Source: Bacillus sp. EAC (GTDB lineage Bacteria; Bacillota; Bacilli; Bacillales; Bacillaceae_G). From it: DNA of 64,000 bases. A model generated the notes under the pieces. It ran no database searches, was not told the DNA's origin, and was given only the letters and a program-made list of their open reading frames with translations. Below are positions 18,271-26,792 of this stretch, in pieces. The position numbers and the translations under genes were made by a program. Where the stretch lies: NCBI RefSeq assembly GCF_002156875.1, contig NZ_NCSY01000005.1, positions 62,001-126,000 on the forward strand, given 5' to 3'. The stretch's first letter is position 1, and each line of letters starts with the position of its first letter.

Positions 18271-19474
18271 CGATGTCCTCCATCGCTTTTTCTAGCACAT
18301 GAATGTTGGTTTTCCATCTTAGTTGTTCATATGCATATTGATAACCATTTTGTCCAAGTTCACTGCATAGCTCTTCGTTACTCGCTAGCTTTAAAATATT
18401 ACTTGCTAAATCATCTACGCTATTCTCTTTTGAGACAATCCCACAATTTGATGTATTAATAATCTCACTAGCATAACCTGAAACATCACCAATTATCGGT
18501 TTTCGCACGCACATATAATCAATGATTTTGCCCGGTAAAACTGTTTTGAATACATCTTTATCAACTAGACTAACATAAGCAATATCAGCATCAGCTACTA
18601 AACGTAATGTATCGTTTCTTGATCGAGCTGATTGAAGATTTATATTACTTAAGTTTTTCTCTTTAATCACGTTTTCTAATTGATTTAAATGATATCCATA
18701 ACCTACGATTGTAAATTGAATTTCTTTTTCATCTTTTAATTTTTCAGCTACTTTTATTAGCTTTTGTATATCTTGAGCGAGACCTAAATTCCCTGTATAA
18801 ATTACAGTTTTTTTAGTGTCTTTGATCTTTTTAGCTACTTCAATACTTAATTCTTCTTCAGTTAAGGAATTTGGCATAAAGTATATCTTTTCTACTGGTA
18901 CATTTTTTGAGCTCATATATTTAATAAAGCTACGACTATTTACAATAATCTTTGTTGCTTTGCGATATAATAAGTCCTCAAGTTTAAATGCAGTAGACAG
19001 AATAATTGGATTTGAAAAGACACCAACACCAATAATGGATTCTGGCCATAAATCTCTTATATCCAAAATAAGCGGAGCTTTTAATTTCCATTTAGCAATT
19101 AAACCTGCAACACCGACAAAAATTGGTGGTGAAGTAACAAAAACATAATCTACATCTTTTTTATATCGAAGGATCTCTATAATAAAACGAAACATTACTT
19201 CTAAATAAAGAAATAATCGTTTTATAATGCTCGTTGAATGTTTTTTTACAAGTGGTTCAATTCGAATAACATCTTCTTCATTTAAATCACTATCCCAGAA
19301 TCGTTCATTCTCATATAACTCTTTACTAGGATAACGAGGCTCTAATGTTAACACTTTTACATCGTAACCTTTTGAATGTAACTCTAAATATATATTCTTC
19401 ATTCGGTTTGCTGCACTACCGATTTCAGGATAAAAATGCTGAGATATTAAGAGAATTCGTTTTTTTGATGACAT
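18263..19474 (-). CDS. GT4-family glycosyltransferase (WbuB-like)
   Basis: A 403-residue glycosyltransferase of the WbuB-like GT4 group. It starts KKRILLISQHFYPEIGSAANR and has DIRDLWPESI in the acceptor domain, VIYTGNLGLAQDI at the start of the donor domain, and VLPGKIIDYMCVRKPIIG at the donor site. WbuB-type enzymes usually add ManNAc, FucNAc or related N-acetyl sugars, which would fit the UDP-ManNAc genes nearby; this is inference. ATG 19474 is chosen 11 nt after AGGAGG; the in-frame GTG at 19486 is too close to that site. It is the first gene of a two-gene glycosyltransferase operon. Confidence 0.8.
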   Translation of the reverse strand: MSSKKRILLISQHFYPEIGSAANRMKNIYLELHSKGYDVKVLTLEPRYPSKELYENERFWDSDLNEEDVIRIEPLVKKHSTSIIKRLFLYLEVMFRFIIEILRYKKDVDYVFVTSPPIFVGVAGLIAKWKLKAPLILDIRDLWPESIIGVGVFSNPIILSTAFKLEDLLYRKATKIIVNSRSFIKYMSSKNVPVEKIYFMPNSLTEEELSIEVAKKIKDTKKTVIYTGNLGLAQDIQKLIKVAEKLKDEKEIQFTIVGYGYHLNQLENVIKEKNLSNINLQSARSRNDTLRLVADADIAYVSLVDKDVFKTVLPGKIIDYMCVRKPIIGDVSGYASEIINTSNCGIVSKENSVDDLASNILKLASNEELCSELGQNGYQYAYEQLRWKTNIHVLEKAMEDIDE

Positions 19475-19670
19475 AATCGACTGCACCTCCTTCAGCTGAC
19501 AAAAGTCGAAAGTCTATCAATTCCAAATCTACATTTTACAACGTTCTACAAAATGCTACAAAACAAAATAATTTTAGCATAAATTATGTGGATAATCTAT
19601 TACCTTATGAATACACTTGTGTTAAATTTAGGATGCATTTGTAAACTTTGTTGCTATTTAATAGGTTTTT

Positions 19671-19858
19671 GGTGGATTTCTGTTCCAGGTTACTCGCTTT
19701 TCGTGGAGTCGATCTGAGTCTCCTGGGCCCACACGATGTGGGTCATGCATGCGTTACGACAGGACGTCGACGTATTAGCATGCCTACCTTTTTGACCACT
19801 GCGGGGTCTCACCTGTCCCGTTGCTCCAGCAGGAGATTATCACTTTCTCCTACGAATA
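19671..19858 (-). repeat. Family A interspersed repeat, copy A1, carrying the shared hairpin module
   Basis: A 188-bp element in reverse orientation in the 650-bp gap between the GT4 gene and the epimerase gene. Outer arms match copy A2 at 49933-50123 (GCGGGGTCTCACCTGTCCCG, CTCGCTTTTCGTGG, GGATTTCTGTTCCAGG). The centre, 19725-19796, is the same roughly 70-bp module found in A2 and in family B units, with hairpins around GTTACGACAGGACGTCG and GGGCCCACACGATGTGGG. The ends are more decayed than in A2. A long open frame across it is fortuitous. The rest of the gap is AT-rich and holds the upstream region of the epimerase gene, including a small TCCAA-CAATA-TTGGA hairpin near 20017. Confidence 0.8.
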
Positions 19859-20124
19859 AAATTGTTTAGTAACCATTTGCTTAATGCTATAAAAACAACA
19901 TTCTTTTAGGTAAAAGCCTAAATACGTATCTATATATTAGTATGAACAATGAAATGTCATTCTAGAAGAAGGATGTTCACCATTTATATACCGTTCGTTT
20001 GAAATATCTTTCTACATCCAACAATATTGGATAAATGGATTAATACTCCTATATTATGGTAAGATGAAATTATAAAGGTAACGACTAAGTCAATTGAAAG
20101 TTTATATATTAGAGGAGATTCATC

Positions 20125-21054
20125 ATGAAAAAAGTAATTGTTACTGGCGGAGCTGGCTTTATTGGTTCAAACCTAGTACAAGCATATAAATCTAATGGAT
20201 TTGAAGTAATAATCATTGATAATTTAACAACTGGCAAAATAGATAATATTCCTAATGACGTCACATTTTATGAAATGGACATTCGAAGTCCACAATTTAT
20301 AGAAGTCGTTTTAAAAGAAAAACCAGACATAATAAATCATCATGCCGCTCAAATAGATGTACAGTTCTCTATTCAAAATCCAGTAGAAGATGCAAGTATA
20401 AATATACTAGGTACAATTAATGTACTCGAATCTTTAAGACAGCTTAAAGAAGAGAAGGATGCTGTATTGGTTTACTCGTCCTCTGCAGCAATTTACGGGA
20501 ATCCTAATTATTTAGGAGTAGATGAGGAACACTCTACAATACCAATCTCATTTTATGGCGTTTCAAAACTTGCACCTGAAATGTATATTAAAAATTATCA
20601 TGATTTATATGACATTCCTTATTCAGTCTTCCGTTATGCGAATGTATATGGGATAGGTCAAGATCCTAAGGGTGAGGGTGGCGTAATAAGTATACTTGTG
20701 GATCGAATTGTAACGAATTCTGTATTTACAGTATATGGAGACGGAAAACAAACAAGAGATTTTATTTTTGTAGATGATATTGTACACGCTAACTTATTGG
20801 CAAGTGAGCATCCAATAAATGATACATGCAATATTAGTACGAATATCCCTACAACACTTCATGAACTTATAGAGACTGCAGAAAAAGTAATCGAACAGAA
20901 AATTGAATTAGAATATGAAGAAGAACGTCCAGGAGATATTAAGTATAGTTATCTAACTTGCGATAAAGCCGAAAAACTATTGAAGTGGACACCTCAATAT
21001 TCTTTGTTTAATGGACTAGAGAAAACAATTAATTATTATAAAAATAAAAGCTGA
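20125..21054 (+). CDS. NAD-dependent nucleotide-sugar epimerase (GalE-like)
   Basis: A 309-residue extended SDR enzyme. It has GGAGFIGSN at the NAD-binding N terminus, HHAAQIDVQFSI, catalytic serines in SSSAAIYG, and YGVSK as the catalytic Tyr-x-x-x-Lys near residue 150. The C-terminal substrate domain has YGDGKQTRDFIFVDDIV and EERPGDIKYSY. This pattern fits a UDP-glucose/UDP-GlcNAc 4-epimerase, but hexose versus N-acetylhexosamine specificity cannot be told. It is alone on the plus strand among leftward polymer genes, with a strong site (AGAGGAG) and its own terminator. It probably supplies UDP-galactose-type donors. Confidence 0.8.
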   Translation: MKKVIVTGGAGFIGSNLVQAYKSNGFEVIIIDNLTTGKIDNIPNDVTFYEMDIRSPQFIEVVLKEKPDIINHHAAQIDVQFSIQNPVEDASINILGTINVLESLRQLKEEKDAVLVYSSSAAIYGNPNYLGVDEEHSTIPISFYGVSKLAPEMYIKNYHDLYDIPYSVFRYANVYGIGQDPKGEGGVISILVDRIVTNSVFTVYGDGKQTRDFIFVDDIVHANLLASEHPINDTCNISTNIPTTLHELIETAEKVIEQKIELEYEEERPGDIKYSYLTCDKAEKLLKWTPQYSLFNGLEKTINYYKNKS

Positions 21055-21085
21055 TCATTGTATAAAAACAGTGACCAGCTTTTTT
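21046..21085 (+). terminator. Terminator overlapping the end of the GalE-like gene
   Basis: AAAAGCTGATCATTG / CAGTGACCAGCTTTTTT forms a hairpin whose left arm includes the stop codon. It directly abuts repeat B4, which starts at 21087. Confidence 0.7.
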
Positions 21086-21086
21086 A

Positions 21087-21210
21087 TTGTCTAGCTTCAC
21101 GCGTTAGTAGCTCGAGGTCAGAATCAAATGTCCAAACAAAAGTTAAAAACACCCTTTATCTAACCTAGTCTTATGCTTGTCGCTGTTGGACAAACACCTT
21201 CCGCATTTCG
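21087..21210 (-). repeat. Family B interspersed repeat, single diverged copy B4
   Basis: A 124-bp element in reverse orientation that aligns end to end with the 125-bp unit at 48201-48325. Exact shared blocks are GACAAGCATAAGAC, TGACCTCGAG and CTAGACAA, with CGAAA at the start. Read on the minus strand it begins 2 nt after the UDP-GlcNAc 2-epimerase stop codon, and its far end touches the GalE-like terminator. It may act as the 3' end structure of the epimerase mRNA. This copy lacks the 70-bp hairpin module. Confidence 0.75.
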
Positions 21211-21212
21211 TT

Positions 21213-22322
21213 TTATTTATTAAAATGGTTAATAATCGCTTCAACAATTCGACGTGATGCTTCTCCATCACCATACGGATTCGAAGCTTTCGACATTTTT
21301 GCATGTGCTGTTTCATCAGATAATAGTTCATCAGCTAAAGAGAAAATTACTTCTTCCTCAGTTCCAGCTAATTTTAACGTTCCAGCTTCAATACCTTCTG
21401 GGCGTTCAGTTGTATCACGTAGAACCAATACTGGAACTCCTAATGAAGGTGCTTCTTCTTGTACGCCACCTGAATCTGTTAAAATTAAGTGCGATCTAGC
21501 AGCGAAGTTATGGAAGTCAATAACATCTAAAGGCTCGATTAAATGAATACGGTTATCTTCACCTAAAATTTCATTCGCAATTTCACGAACAACAGGATTC
21601 ATATGAACAGGGTAAACAACTTGAATATCATTATGTTTTTCTACTAATCGTTTAATCGCTTTAAACATATTACGCATAGGTTCACCAAGGTTTTCACGAC
21701 GATGAGCGGTCATTAATACTAAACGATCATTTCCAACTGTATCGAGTACTGGATGTGAATATTCTTCTTTTACAGTCGTTTTTAACGCATCAATTGCAGT
21801 ATTACCTGTTATAAAAATTGTATTTTCTTTTTTATTTTCAGCCATTAAGTTTTGAGCAGATTTAGTAGTTGGAGCAAAATGCATATCTGCCATAACACCT
21901 GTTAATTGACGGTTCATTTCTTCTGGGTAAGGTGAATACTTATCCCAAGTACGTAAACCAGCTTCAACATGACCAATTGCAATTTGATTATAAAATGCAG
22001 CAAGACTCGCAATAAAAGTAGTAGTCGTATCACCATGTACTAAGACAATGTCCGGTTTCACATCTTGCATTATTTTATTTAAACCTTCAAGTCCGCGAGT
22101 TGTTACATCTATTAATGTTTGACGATCTTTCATTATATTTAAATCATAATCAGGCGTAATTTCAAATATCCCTAATACTTGATCAAGCATTTGACGATGC
22201 TGAGCTGTAACCGTAACAATTGATTCAATTTGTTCTGGATATTTTGCAAGCTCAAGAACAAGTGGAGCCATCTTAATCGCTTCAGGTCTTGTCCCAAAAA
22301 TTGTCATTACTTTAACTGTCAT
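21213..22322 (-). CDS. wecB: UDP-N-acetylglucosamine 2-epimerase (non-hydrolysing)
   Basis: A 369-residue enzyme interconverting UDP-GlcNAc and UDP-ManNAc (MnaA/WecB family). The start FGTRPEAIKMAPLVLE is diagnostic. HVEAGLRTWDKYSPYPEE, MTAHRRENLG and LTDSGGVQEEAPSLGVPVLV are the conserved UDP and allosteric-site elements. AAGGAG lies 9 nt before the ATG. It provides the substrate of the wecC dehydrogenase at 15511-16791. The gene stands between the LCP gene and a family B repeat that starts immediately after its stop. Confidence 0.92.
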   Translation of the reverse strand: MTVKVMTIFGTRPEAIKMAPLVLELAKYPEQIESIVTVTAQHRQMLDQVLGIFEITPDYDLNIMKDRQTLIDVTTRGLEGLNKIMQDVKPDIVLVHGDTTTTFIASLAAFYNQIAIGHVEAGLRTWDKYSPYPEEMNRQLTGVMADMHFAPTTKSAQNLMAENKKENTIFITGNTAIDALKTTVKEEYSHPVLDTVGNDRLVLMTAHRRENLGEPMRNMFKAIKRLVEKHNDIQVVYPVHMNPVVREIANEILGEDNRIHLIEPLDVIDFHNFAARSHLILTDSGGVQEEAPSLGVPVLVLRDTTERPEGIEAGTLKLAGTEEEVIFSLADELLSDETAHAKMSKASNPYGDGEASRRIVEAIINHFNK

Positions 22323-22429
22323 TTTTCAATTCTCCTTTTTTCACGATAAATAGGTAGATCACTTATGTACCTACCTATCATAACTTACTTCGTAAAGAAT
22401 TACATTTATAAATGTAAAGTAAATGAATT

Positions 22430-23395
22430 TTATTTAGTTCCTGTAGTATTTGTATCATTTAAACCAAGGTTATTTTTCAGCTCGGCTTTTACATAATTTT
22501 TTTCTTCATCAGAAACTATTAGATAATAAATCCCGTTTATTTTTGTTCCCTTACCTGTAATTTGAATTTCATCAATTTTATTTGCCGCGTCTCGATAATC
22601 TTTTTGAATTGAAATCATCTCATTTAAATTTAAATTCGTAGATACATTTTTTTCGATTGCTTTTAAAATATCCTGATAATTTCCTAAAGATGAAACGTTA
22701 GCACCTCTTTTAATTACAGCTTCAATTACCTGACGTTGACGCATTTGACGTCCAAAATCTCCTCTTGGATCTAACTTACGCATACGAGAGTATTTTAAAG
22801 CTAACTCCCCATTTAAATGAAGTGGACCTTTTTTAAAATGTGTTCCTTCGTAAGTAAAATCCATATCATTTACAACATCAACGCCATTAACTGCATCAAC
22901 GATATCTCTGAAACCTTCCATATTAACTTCTAAATAATAATCGACTGGAACATCTAAGAAATTTTCAACTGAATCAATTGTCATTTGCACGCCACCAAAT
23001 GCGTAAGAATGATTTAATTTATCTACTTTTCCCTTACCTACTATTTCTGTACGAGTATCTCGTGGAATACTAACCATTTTTGTTGTTTTCTTTTCTGGAT
23101 TAACAGTTAATAAAATCATCGAATCTGCACGGCCTACATCACCTTTACGATGGTCCACACCCATTAATAAAATTGAAAATGGTTGTTTCTTCTCAACATT
23201 GACTTGTTCTTCACGTTTATCAGTCTTTTTAATATCTTTATGAATTTTCTCTGAAGTTTTATTTACATTATTATAAATTGTATAAGCATAAACACCTACT
23301 CCGGCAACAATTAATACCAACACAGTTAATATGCTTATTAAAACTTTCTTTGTTGTAGACATTTTATTTTTTGAATGTTTTTCTCTTCTAGACAA
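22430..23395 (-). CDS. LytR-CpsA-Psr (LCP) family polymer-peptidoglycan ligase
   Basis: A 321-residue membrane-anchored enzyme with a short basic cytoplasmic tail, one membrane segment at about 17-40 and an extracellular LCP domain. Signature elements are ILLMGVDHRKGDVGRADS, VSIPRDTRTEI, DKLNHSYAFGG and the arginine-rich YSRMRKLDPRGDFGRQMRQRQ, which bind the polyprenyl pyrophosphate. LCP proteins transfer teichoic acid or capsule from lipid carrier to peptidoglycan, matching the polymer genes on both sides. The TTG start is supported by AAGGAG 7 nt upstream. B. subtilis TagU is the nearest named type. Confidence 0.88.
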   Translation of the reverse strand: MSRREKHSKNKMSTTKKVLISILTVLVLIVAGVGVYAYTIYNNVNKTSEKIHKDIKKTDKREEQVNVEKKQPFSILLMGVDHRKGDVGRADSMILLTVNPEKKTTKMVSIPRDTRTEIVGKGKVDKLNHSYAFGGVQMTIDSVENFLDVPVDYYLEVNMEGFRDIVDAVNGVDVVNDMDFTYEGTHFKKGPLHLNGELALKYSRMRKLDPRGDFGRQMRQRQVIEAVIKRGANVSSLGNYQDILKAIEKNVSTNLNLNEMISIQKDYRDAANKIDEIQITGKGTKINGIYYLIVSDEEKNYVKAELKNNLGLNDTNTTGTK

Positions 23396-23493
23396 AACGA
23401 TTCTCCTTCATTTATCCTTAATTTTTGTAAACTAACATGACTATTTTACTATATCTAACTATTCCCTGTATATTTTCTTTGAATTCTCAATAA

Positions 23494-24813
23494 TCAAATT
23501 ACACTGTTGTGTTTTTTATCCATGTTCAATAATAGAGCATAAATGATAAGTGCGATTGGGAAATAAACATAAATAACAGCATTTATTAAACTGATAATTG
23601 GATAACTGGCTAAAAAAACAATTAATCCTTTAATAAAACTTGAGTTATACTTATTGCTTAAAAGCCCGTTAAGACCTTTAAATAAGACACAGATAATTAT
23701 TATTTGTACCATTACATAGATAACTATTCCAACATTTGCAAAAATAAATAAAAAATCATTATCGATAAATAATTGCCTTGAAGGTACGACTCCAGAACCA
23801 AATAATATATGTACAAAATCTATTTCTATTTGGTTAAACACTTGATGATAGCCAATTGTGCGACTATATAAAGTACTAAAATTAAAATTTGTAAATTTAG
23901 TACTTAATAAATTAATAAAAATTTCTGCCGAAGTAACAAATATAAAATTAAAAATAATCATACTTAAGTAATAAATTTTAACTATCTTCACTTTAAAACT
24001 AGAAACTGATTTCAAAAATATTAATAAGATTATCAAACATAAACCAGTTAAATAAATATTCCTCGTGATAGTCATAAAGGAACAAAGCAGTGTAACAAAA
24101 ATAATGAATAGACTAATTAACTTTTCAAATTTTCTTTTCGAAAAAACAGTATAGAAGTAACCACTAAAAAGAGCTAGTGAAAACAAGCCAAGTGTTAAGC
24201 CACTGTCAGTTAATCCAAAAGCACGAACTTGCGCCCCCATATAATAAAGGATGTCGTTTGCAGAGCTAATTCCATTTAAATAATAAATTGTATTTAATAA
24301 TGGTTCACCTTTATAAGTGGTTATTACAAACGGTTTTCTAAGAACATATTGCATGATTCCTAAAAAACACTGTGCAAGGATATATATTCCAAACATTTTT
24401 TTAACATTTACTTCCTCGATAAAGGTAATTTTCATTCCATAAAACATAAAAAATAATGCGATCCAATAATAATAAAATACTTCGTCAAAAAATTTCTTAA
24501 CACCAAGATTATTCGTAAAAGCTAGTATAAAAATAGATAAAACGAAAATTAGTATCAGATATATAGCGAGCAGTGTTTTTTTTGTGATAAATAAATTTCG
24601 TCTTAAGAATAATATTGTCGTTCCTATTAGTGATAAAAACGCCAATAATATAATCCTTTCCTTTGATAAAATCCCAAATTTCCGTTCCCCTAAAAGTAAA
24701 AATAATTCGGTTATTGTTTTATTACCTGCAACCAATAGAATTGAAGTAACAAAATAATATGTGTAAATTTTTACTATAATATTTTGATTTATACTTGTAC
24801 TATTTTCTTTCAT
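23494..24813 (-). CDS. Wzy/O-antigen-polymerase-like membrane protein
   Basis: A 439-residue polytopic membrane protein with about ten to twelve hydrophobic segments and a large extracellular loop in the middle (around FVITTYKGEPLLNTIYYLNG). A TRNIYLTGL element and a late GSGVVPSRQLFIDNDFL loop resemble the arginine-containing loops of Wzy polymerases and O-antigen ligases. It is very AT-rich and weakly conserved, as usual for Wzy. It is the only polymerase candidate in the window, so it probably polymerises the repeat units flipped by the Wzx at 33736-35001, although it lies about 9 kb away beyond the rml genes. A ligase role is the alternative. Confidence 0.65.
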   Translation of the reverse strand: MKENSTSINQNIIVKIYTYYFVTSILLVAGNKTITELFLLLGERKFGILSKERIILLAFLSLIGTTILFLRRNLFITKKTLLAIYLILIFVLSIFILAFTNNLGVKKFFDEVFYYYWIALFFMFYGMKITFIEEVNVKKMFGIYILAQCFLGIMQYVLRKPFVITTYKGEPLLNTIYYLNGISSANDILYYMGAQVRAFGLTDSGLTLGLFSLALFSGYFYTVFSKRKFEKLISLFIIFVTLLCSFMTITRNIYLTGLCLIILLIFLKSVSSFKVKIVKIYYLSMIIFNFIFVTSAEIFINLLSTKFTNFNFSTLYSRTIGYHQVFNQIEIDFVHILFGSGVVPSRQLFIDNDFLFIFANVGIVIYVMVQIIIICVLFKGLNGLLSNKYNSSFIKGLIVFLASYPIISLINAVIYVYFPIALIIYALLLNMDKKHNSVI

Positions 24814-25193
24814 CCGAACATCATTCCAAACATCCTTTTAATTTATGCTAATAGTTAGTTCATTTTCACTATTTAATTTCGATCTATTTTAGGTATATAC
24901 TTTGTTTATTATTACGAAATTAGACAATTTTCATTAAAAAACCTTCGTCATTTTAATATTACAAAAAATGGAAATCCTTTAAGATTCCACTCTTATTATT
25001 ATAATGTAAAAATAACTTTATAGTTATTTTTGAATAGTTAAATATATTTAGGTTTTTCAGATAATGCACTCTTATCTTTCCCTAATAATAATAACTTTAC
25101 TTACAATATAATATTTGAGATAAAATAACCTTTATTTTTTTCAAATAATACATATCAATCTCTTAAAATTACAATTATAGGTGAGGCATAAAA
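24814..25193. other. 380-bp AT-rich intergenic stretch without recognised genes
   Basis: The gap between the divergent Wzy-like and beta-helix genes is extremely AT-rich. It must contain both promoters, but no convincing -35/-10 pair, operator, repeat or small gene was identified. Confidence 0.6.
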
Positions 25194-26723
25194 ATGAGCT
25201 CTAAAAAAACTTCAAATTTAAAAATGAATTATTGGGTTGAAACAGACAATTTTAGTTTAAGAGAGATTGTTGAAAATTTTGTAAAGATTGATAATGAATT
25301 CGGCGACCGTGGCATTAATGTTAAATGGTTTGGTGCCAAAGGCGATGGTATAACAGACGATACCGAAGCTATTAATAAAGCAATTTCATCTGTCTCCCCT
25401 TCAAAAGGAGGTTCAGTATTTTTTCCATTTGGTTACTATAAAGTAACTGAAATTAAACTAACTTCTAAAGATGTTCACCTCTTTGGTAATGGTACGATTC
25501 TCGATGGTTGCATTGTTGTTGGTGATCAGAAAAATGTAAATGATTTAGATTTTCGTATAGAAGGACTAACGTTTCGAAGATATTCTATATCAAAGAATAA
25601 AAATGCAATCGAATTACAGAACGCAAGAAAAGGGCGTATCTATAATTGTACATTTTTCAATTACGATAAATGCATTTATGTACGACCAAAACCTATTGAA
25701 CAACACACATCTAGAGTCCTAATTAGTAACAATGTTTTCCATTCAGCAAATTATTGTTTATACATTGATAGTGACAATTTTTTCCAATCCGGACGCTACT
25801 ATTCAATAGGAGATTTCCAATTTATCAATAATCAAGCTGATTCAGGCATAAATTATTCCCATATATACGGTAAAGGTGTTGACGGCTTAATTGTTAAAGG
25901 GAATACTTTCTTCTTTTCTAGTCACACAAGTAAAAATCAAACTAAATTAAATAATATAAATATTGACTTCGGAAACTTCGTTAATATAATAGGTAACAAC
26001 CTATTTGAAGCAGGTACGGAAGCAATTATATTAAAAAGAATTAACAATTTTCTTATTTCAAATAATAATATTCCATGGAGTGGTCAACGTGTACCGTCCC
26101 CTGCCATTTCAATTCAAAAAGGGGATATTTTCGAAAAAACAAATGAAATGATTGGAAACATTTCTAATAATACAATACAAAATCCTAGTATGACTGGTAT
26201 TCATATTGGCTCAGGAACAGCGAATATAAATATATCATGCAATATTATTACTCAGGTTGGTCAAGCAGATCATTATTATGGTAATAATTCTTTATCTTCT
26301 ATTAAAAAATATGCCATAAAAGTTGATGAATCTTCTAAAAATATTTATGTAAATAATAATCATGCCCCGAATTCAATCTATTCATTAGAAGGTGATTGTA
26401 CATCAACAAATAATATAGATAAAAACGGGCTAAATACAATAAATAACGTTACAAAAACTATTACAGATAATCCGAACTTTATAGAAGTAGATGGTTTGAA
26501 TCAATTTAATTTATATCCAACTGAAACAATGGAAATAAAAGGCTTTTCTGATACTTTTAGTGGTAATGAAGTAACAATAATTGCATTCAATAATAATGTA
26601 AAAATAAAAAATAGCTCCGAACTAATATTAAAAAACTTTACTAATACATCACTCCCAAAATTCGGTTTAATAAAATTTCGGTTTACTACTGGAAAATGGT
26701 TCGAAGTGTCTCGTAATTATTAA
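25194..26723 (+). CDS. Right-handed beta-helix protein of the pectate-lyase/GH28-like superfamily
   Basis: A 509-residue protein. Residues about 40-85 hold the INVKWFGAKGDGITDDTEAI start typical of pectate-lyase-3/GH28-related beta-helices and tailspike depolymerases. A long series of parallel beta-helix coils rich in Asn ladders follows (for example NNTIQNPSMTGIHIG) and then a small C-terminal domain. There is no signal peptide, which is unusual for a protein expected to act on an external polysaccharide. It could act on lipid-linked repeat units inside the cell, as a lyase or epimerase, or leave by another route. GTGAGG precedes the ATG. It is transcribed against its neighbours inside the polysaccharide locus. 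Confidence 0.7.
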   Translation: MSSKKTSNLKMNYWVETDNFSLREIVENFVKIDNEFGDRGINVKWFGAKGDGITDDTEAINKAISSVSPSKGGSVFFPFGYYKVTEIKLTSKDVHLFGNGTILDGCIVVGDQKNVNDLDFRIEGLTFRRYSISKNKNAIELQNARKGRIYNCTFFNYDKCIYVRPKPIEQHTSRVLISNNVFHSANYCLYIDSDNFFQSGRYYSIGDFQFINNQADSGINYSHIYGKGVDGLIVKGNTFFFSSHTSKNQTKLNNINIDFGNFVNIIGNNLFEAGTEAIILKRINNFLISNNNIPWSGQRVPSPAISIQKGDIFEKTNEMIGNISNNTIQNPSMTGIHIGSGTANINISCNIITQVGQADHYYGNNSLSSIKKYAIKVDESSKNIYVNNNHAPNSIYSLEGDCTSTNNIDKNGLNTINNVTKTITDNPNFIEVDGLNQFNLYPTETMEIKGFSDTFSGNEVTIIAFNNNVKIKNSSELILKNFTNTSLPKFGLIKFRFTTGKWFEVSRNY

Positions 26724-26734
26724 CTAACTAATGA

Positions 26735-26787
26735 AAATGACTAATTTAAGGCAACCAATTTCGGTAGACTTAAATTAGTCATTTAAT
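26735..26787. terminator. Bidirectional terminator
   Basis: A perfect 16-bp inverted repeat (AAATGACTAATTTAAG at 26735-26750, complement at 26769-26784) with T tracts on both sides lies between the convergent beta-helix gene and rfbB. Confidence 0.85.
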
Positions 26788-26792
26788 TTTGT

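Noticed and set aside
19671-19858. Insertion sequence
   Set aside because: The element is under 200 bp, has no transposase frame and lacks clear target duplication, so it is described as a repeat.
19648-19869. Open frame of 73 codons upstream of the GalE-like gene
   Set aside because: It coincides with family A repeat A1 and has no ribosome binding site; the same DNA appears elsewhere in the other orientation.
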